Shown in pieces: positions 14,111-14,846 of a DNA stretch of 14,846 nucleotides (the first letter of the stretch is position 1; every line of letters starts with the position of its first letter). The position numbers were made by a program, and so were the translations under genes. This stretch comes from Caulobacter sp. (GTDB lineage Bacteria; Pseudomonadota; Alphaproteobacteria; Caulobacterales; Caulobacteraceae). The notes under the pieces are model-generated. The model had not been told where the DNA came from, ran no database searches, and worked only from the letters and a program-made list of their open reading frames with translations. The stretch covers positions 1-14,846 of the forward strand of contig JACMOF010000399.1 of the NCBI GenBank assembly GCA_014378155.1, in the 5' to 3' direction.

Positions 14111-14547
14111 GCCTGGTTCGCGGCATGGTGCTGACCCTGGTGCTCTCCGTGTTCGTCGGAGCGCTCGGGGCCTGGGGCGGCGCGCAATATGTGCTGCACA
14201 AATTGCAGCGCCCGACGCCGCTGCACGAACTCGTCCACGAAAAGCTGGGCCTGAGCGCCGATCAGCACGCGCGTATTGCCGGCATCGAGCGCGATCACGC
14301 CGCCAGGCGCCAAATGCTGGAGGCGGAGATGCGGGCGGCCAACGCAGAACTCGCCCAGGCCTTCCAGCAGCACCACGCCTATACGCCCGAGGTGCAGGCG
14401 GCCATCGACCGCTTCCACCACGCGATGGGCGGGTTGCAGAAGGAGACCATGGTCCACACCCTGGCCATGCGCGCCGTGCTGACGCCCGAGCAGGCGGCGA
14501 AGTTCGACGACACCGTCGTGCAGTCCCTCACGCAAGACGCGAGGTGA
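14107..14547 (+). CDS. CnrX-like periplasmic heavy-metal sensor
   Basis: The 146-aa protein has an N-terminal membrane anchor (MVLTLVLSVFVGALGAWGGA, 7-26) and a helical periplasmic domain of the metal-resistance/CnrX family. The five metal ligands of CnrX (His42, His46, Glu63, His119, Met123, from memory) align with a constant offset of two to His40, His44 (HELVH), Glu61, His117 and Met121 here. Other elements are the helices LGLSADQHARIAGIERDHAA and LTPEQAAKFDD. CnrX proteins sense Ni, Co or other metals and release the sigma factor through CnrY. Start is GTG at 14107, overlapping the previous stop; its own stop overlaps the sigma start (GTGA, 14544-14547), so the three genes are coupled. 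Next to copper genes, copper may be the signal here. Confidence 0.82.
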   Translation: MSLVRGMVLTLVLSVFVGALGAWGGAQYVLHKLQRPTPLHELVHEKLGLSADQHARIAGIERDHAARRQMLEAEMRAANAELAQAFQQHHAYTPEVQAAIDRFHHAMGGLQKETMVHTLAMRAVLTPEQAAKFDDTVVQSLTQDAR

Positions 14548-14846
14548 TCACCGAAGCGACCGAGGCCGCCCTCGCGCGCTCGGCCGCAGAGGGAGACGAC
14601 AAGGCGTTCGCCGTCCTGGTCGGCCGGCATAAGGAGCCCCTCTAGCGGTTGCTGCGCCGCTATACAGGTGACAGTGACGAAGCCTATGAGGCGGCGCACG
14701 AGGCGTTCATCGCCGCCTGGGGCGCGCTGAAGCGCTATGACCCCGGCCGGTCCTTCGGGGCCTGGCTGCGAACCATCGCCATCAACAAGGCCCGCGACCG
14801 CGGCCGGCGGATGCTGGTGCGGCGCGTAATCTTCGGATCCCGAAAC
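14544..14846 (+). pseudogene. ECF sigma factor (CnrH-like), interrupted by TAG and cut by window end
   Basis: From GTG at 14544 the frame reads VITEATEAALARSAAEGDDK and AFAVLVGRHKEPL, then TAG at 14643-14645, then RLLRRYTGDSDEAYEAAHEA, FIAAWGALKRYDP, GRSFGAWLRTIAINKARDRG to the end of the window. This is sigma70 region 2 (the -10-binding FIAAWGALKRYDP and WLRTIAINKARD segments are clear). The expected residue at the TAG is Tyr or Phe (KEPLYRLLRR), so one base substitution explains it. Region 4 lies outside the window. The stop at codon 34 would abolish function unless it is suppressed or is a sequence error. Position after CnrY- and CnrX-like genes supports CnrH. Confidence 0.8.

Noticed and set aside
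1..14846. tRNA, rRNA, CRISPR array or intact insertion sequence
   Set aside because: No cloverleaf, rRNA segment, regular spacer-repeat pattern or complete transposase with terminal repeats was seen by eye.

Overview
The window is GC-rich, with alphaproteobacterial gene content and several start-stop overlaps. The overall character (Caulobacter/Phenylobacterium-like) suggests Caulobacteraceae; this is an impression from codon and protein style, not a database result. It is a copper/heavy-metal resistance island flanked on the left by mobile-element debris.

Layout. (1) 5-1249: the remains of a Tn3-family transposon. The first ~61 codons of its transposase are fused in frame to a CheR-type methyltransferase domain, and its divergent resolvase is broken. 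(2) 1246-1980: a two-gene HigBA-like toxin-antitoxin module with a promoter and a perfect palindromic operator. (3) 2121-5191, minus strand: a tightly packed operon of a DUF305 membrane protein (two frameshifts), an unrecognised 160-aa protein, an ATP-grasp protein whose metal-binding spacing resembles glutathionylspermidine synthetase, and an amino-acid permease cut off after about half its length. (4) 5377-6681: copC-copD. (5) 9659-6725, minus strand: the copA multicopper oxidase (one frameshift) and copB outer-membrane protein, overlapping by 4 bp. (6) 9803-12361: a CueR-type promoter, a possible 18-residue leader peptide containing a Cys-Cys pair, and a Cu(I) P1B-type ATPase with YHS and heavy-metal-binding domains. 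(7) 12531-13193: a Met/His-rich Spy/CpxP-like periplasmic protein. (8) 13680-13255, minus strand: CueR, with its own CueR-type promoter. (9) 13817-end: a CnrY-CnrX-CnrH-like anti-sigma/sensor/ECF-sigma cassette whose sigma gene has an in-frame TAG and runs off the window.

How it works together (inference from families). CueR senses cytoplasmic Cu(I) and drives itself and the efflux ATPase. The ATPase moves Cu(I) to the periplasm, where CopA oxidises it. CopC, the Spy-like protein and the Met-rich parts of CopA and CopB bind it, CopD sits in the inner membrane, and CopB in the outer membrane. The CnrYXH-like module would be a second, periplasm-facing sensor. Three apparent single-base losses at short base runs (two in the DUF305 gene, one in copA) and two in-frame TAG codons (resolvase, sigma factor) mean either that the island is decaying or that the assembly has small errors. 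The most novel-looking pieces are the transposase-CheR chimera, the DUF305/160-aa/ATP-grasp operon, and the Cys-Cys leader ORF ahead of the copper ATPase.
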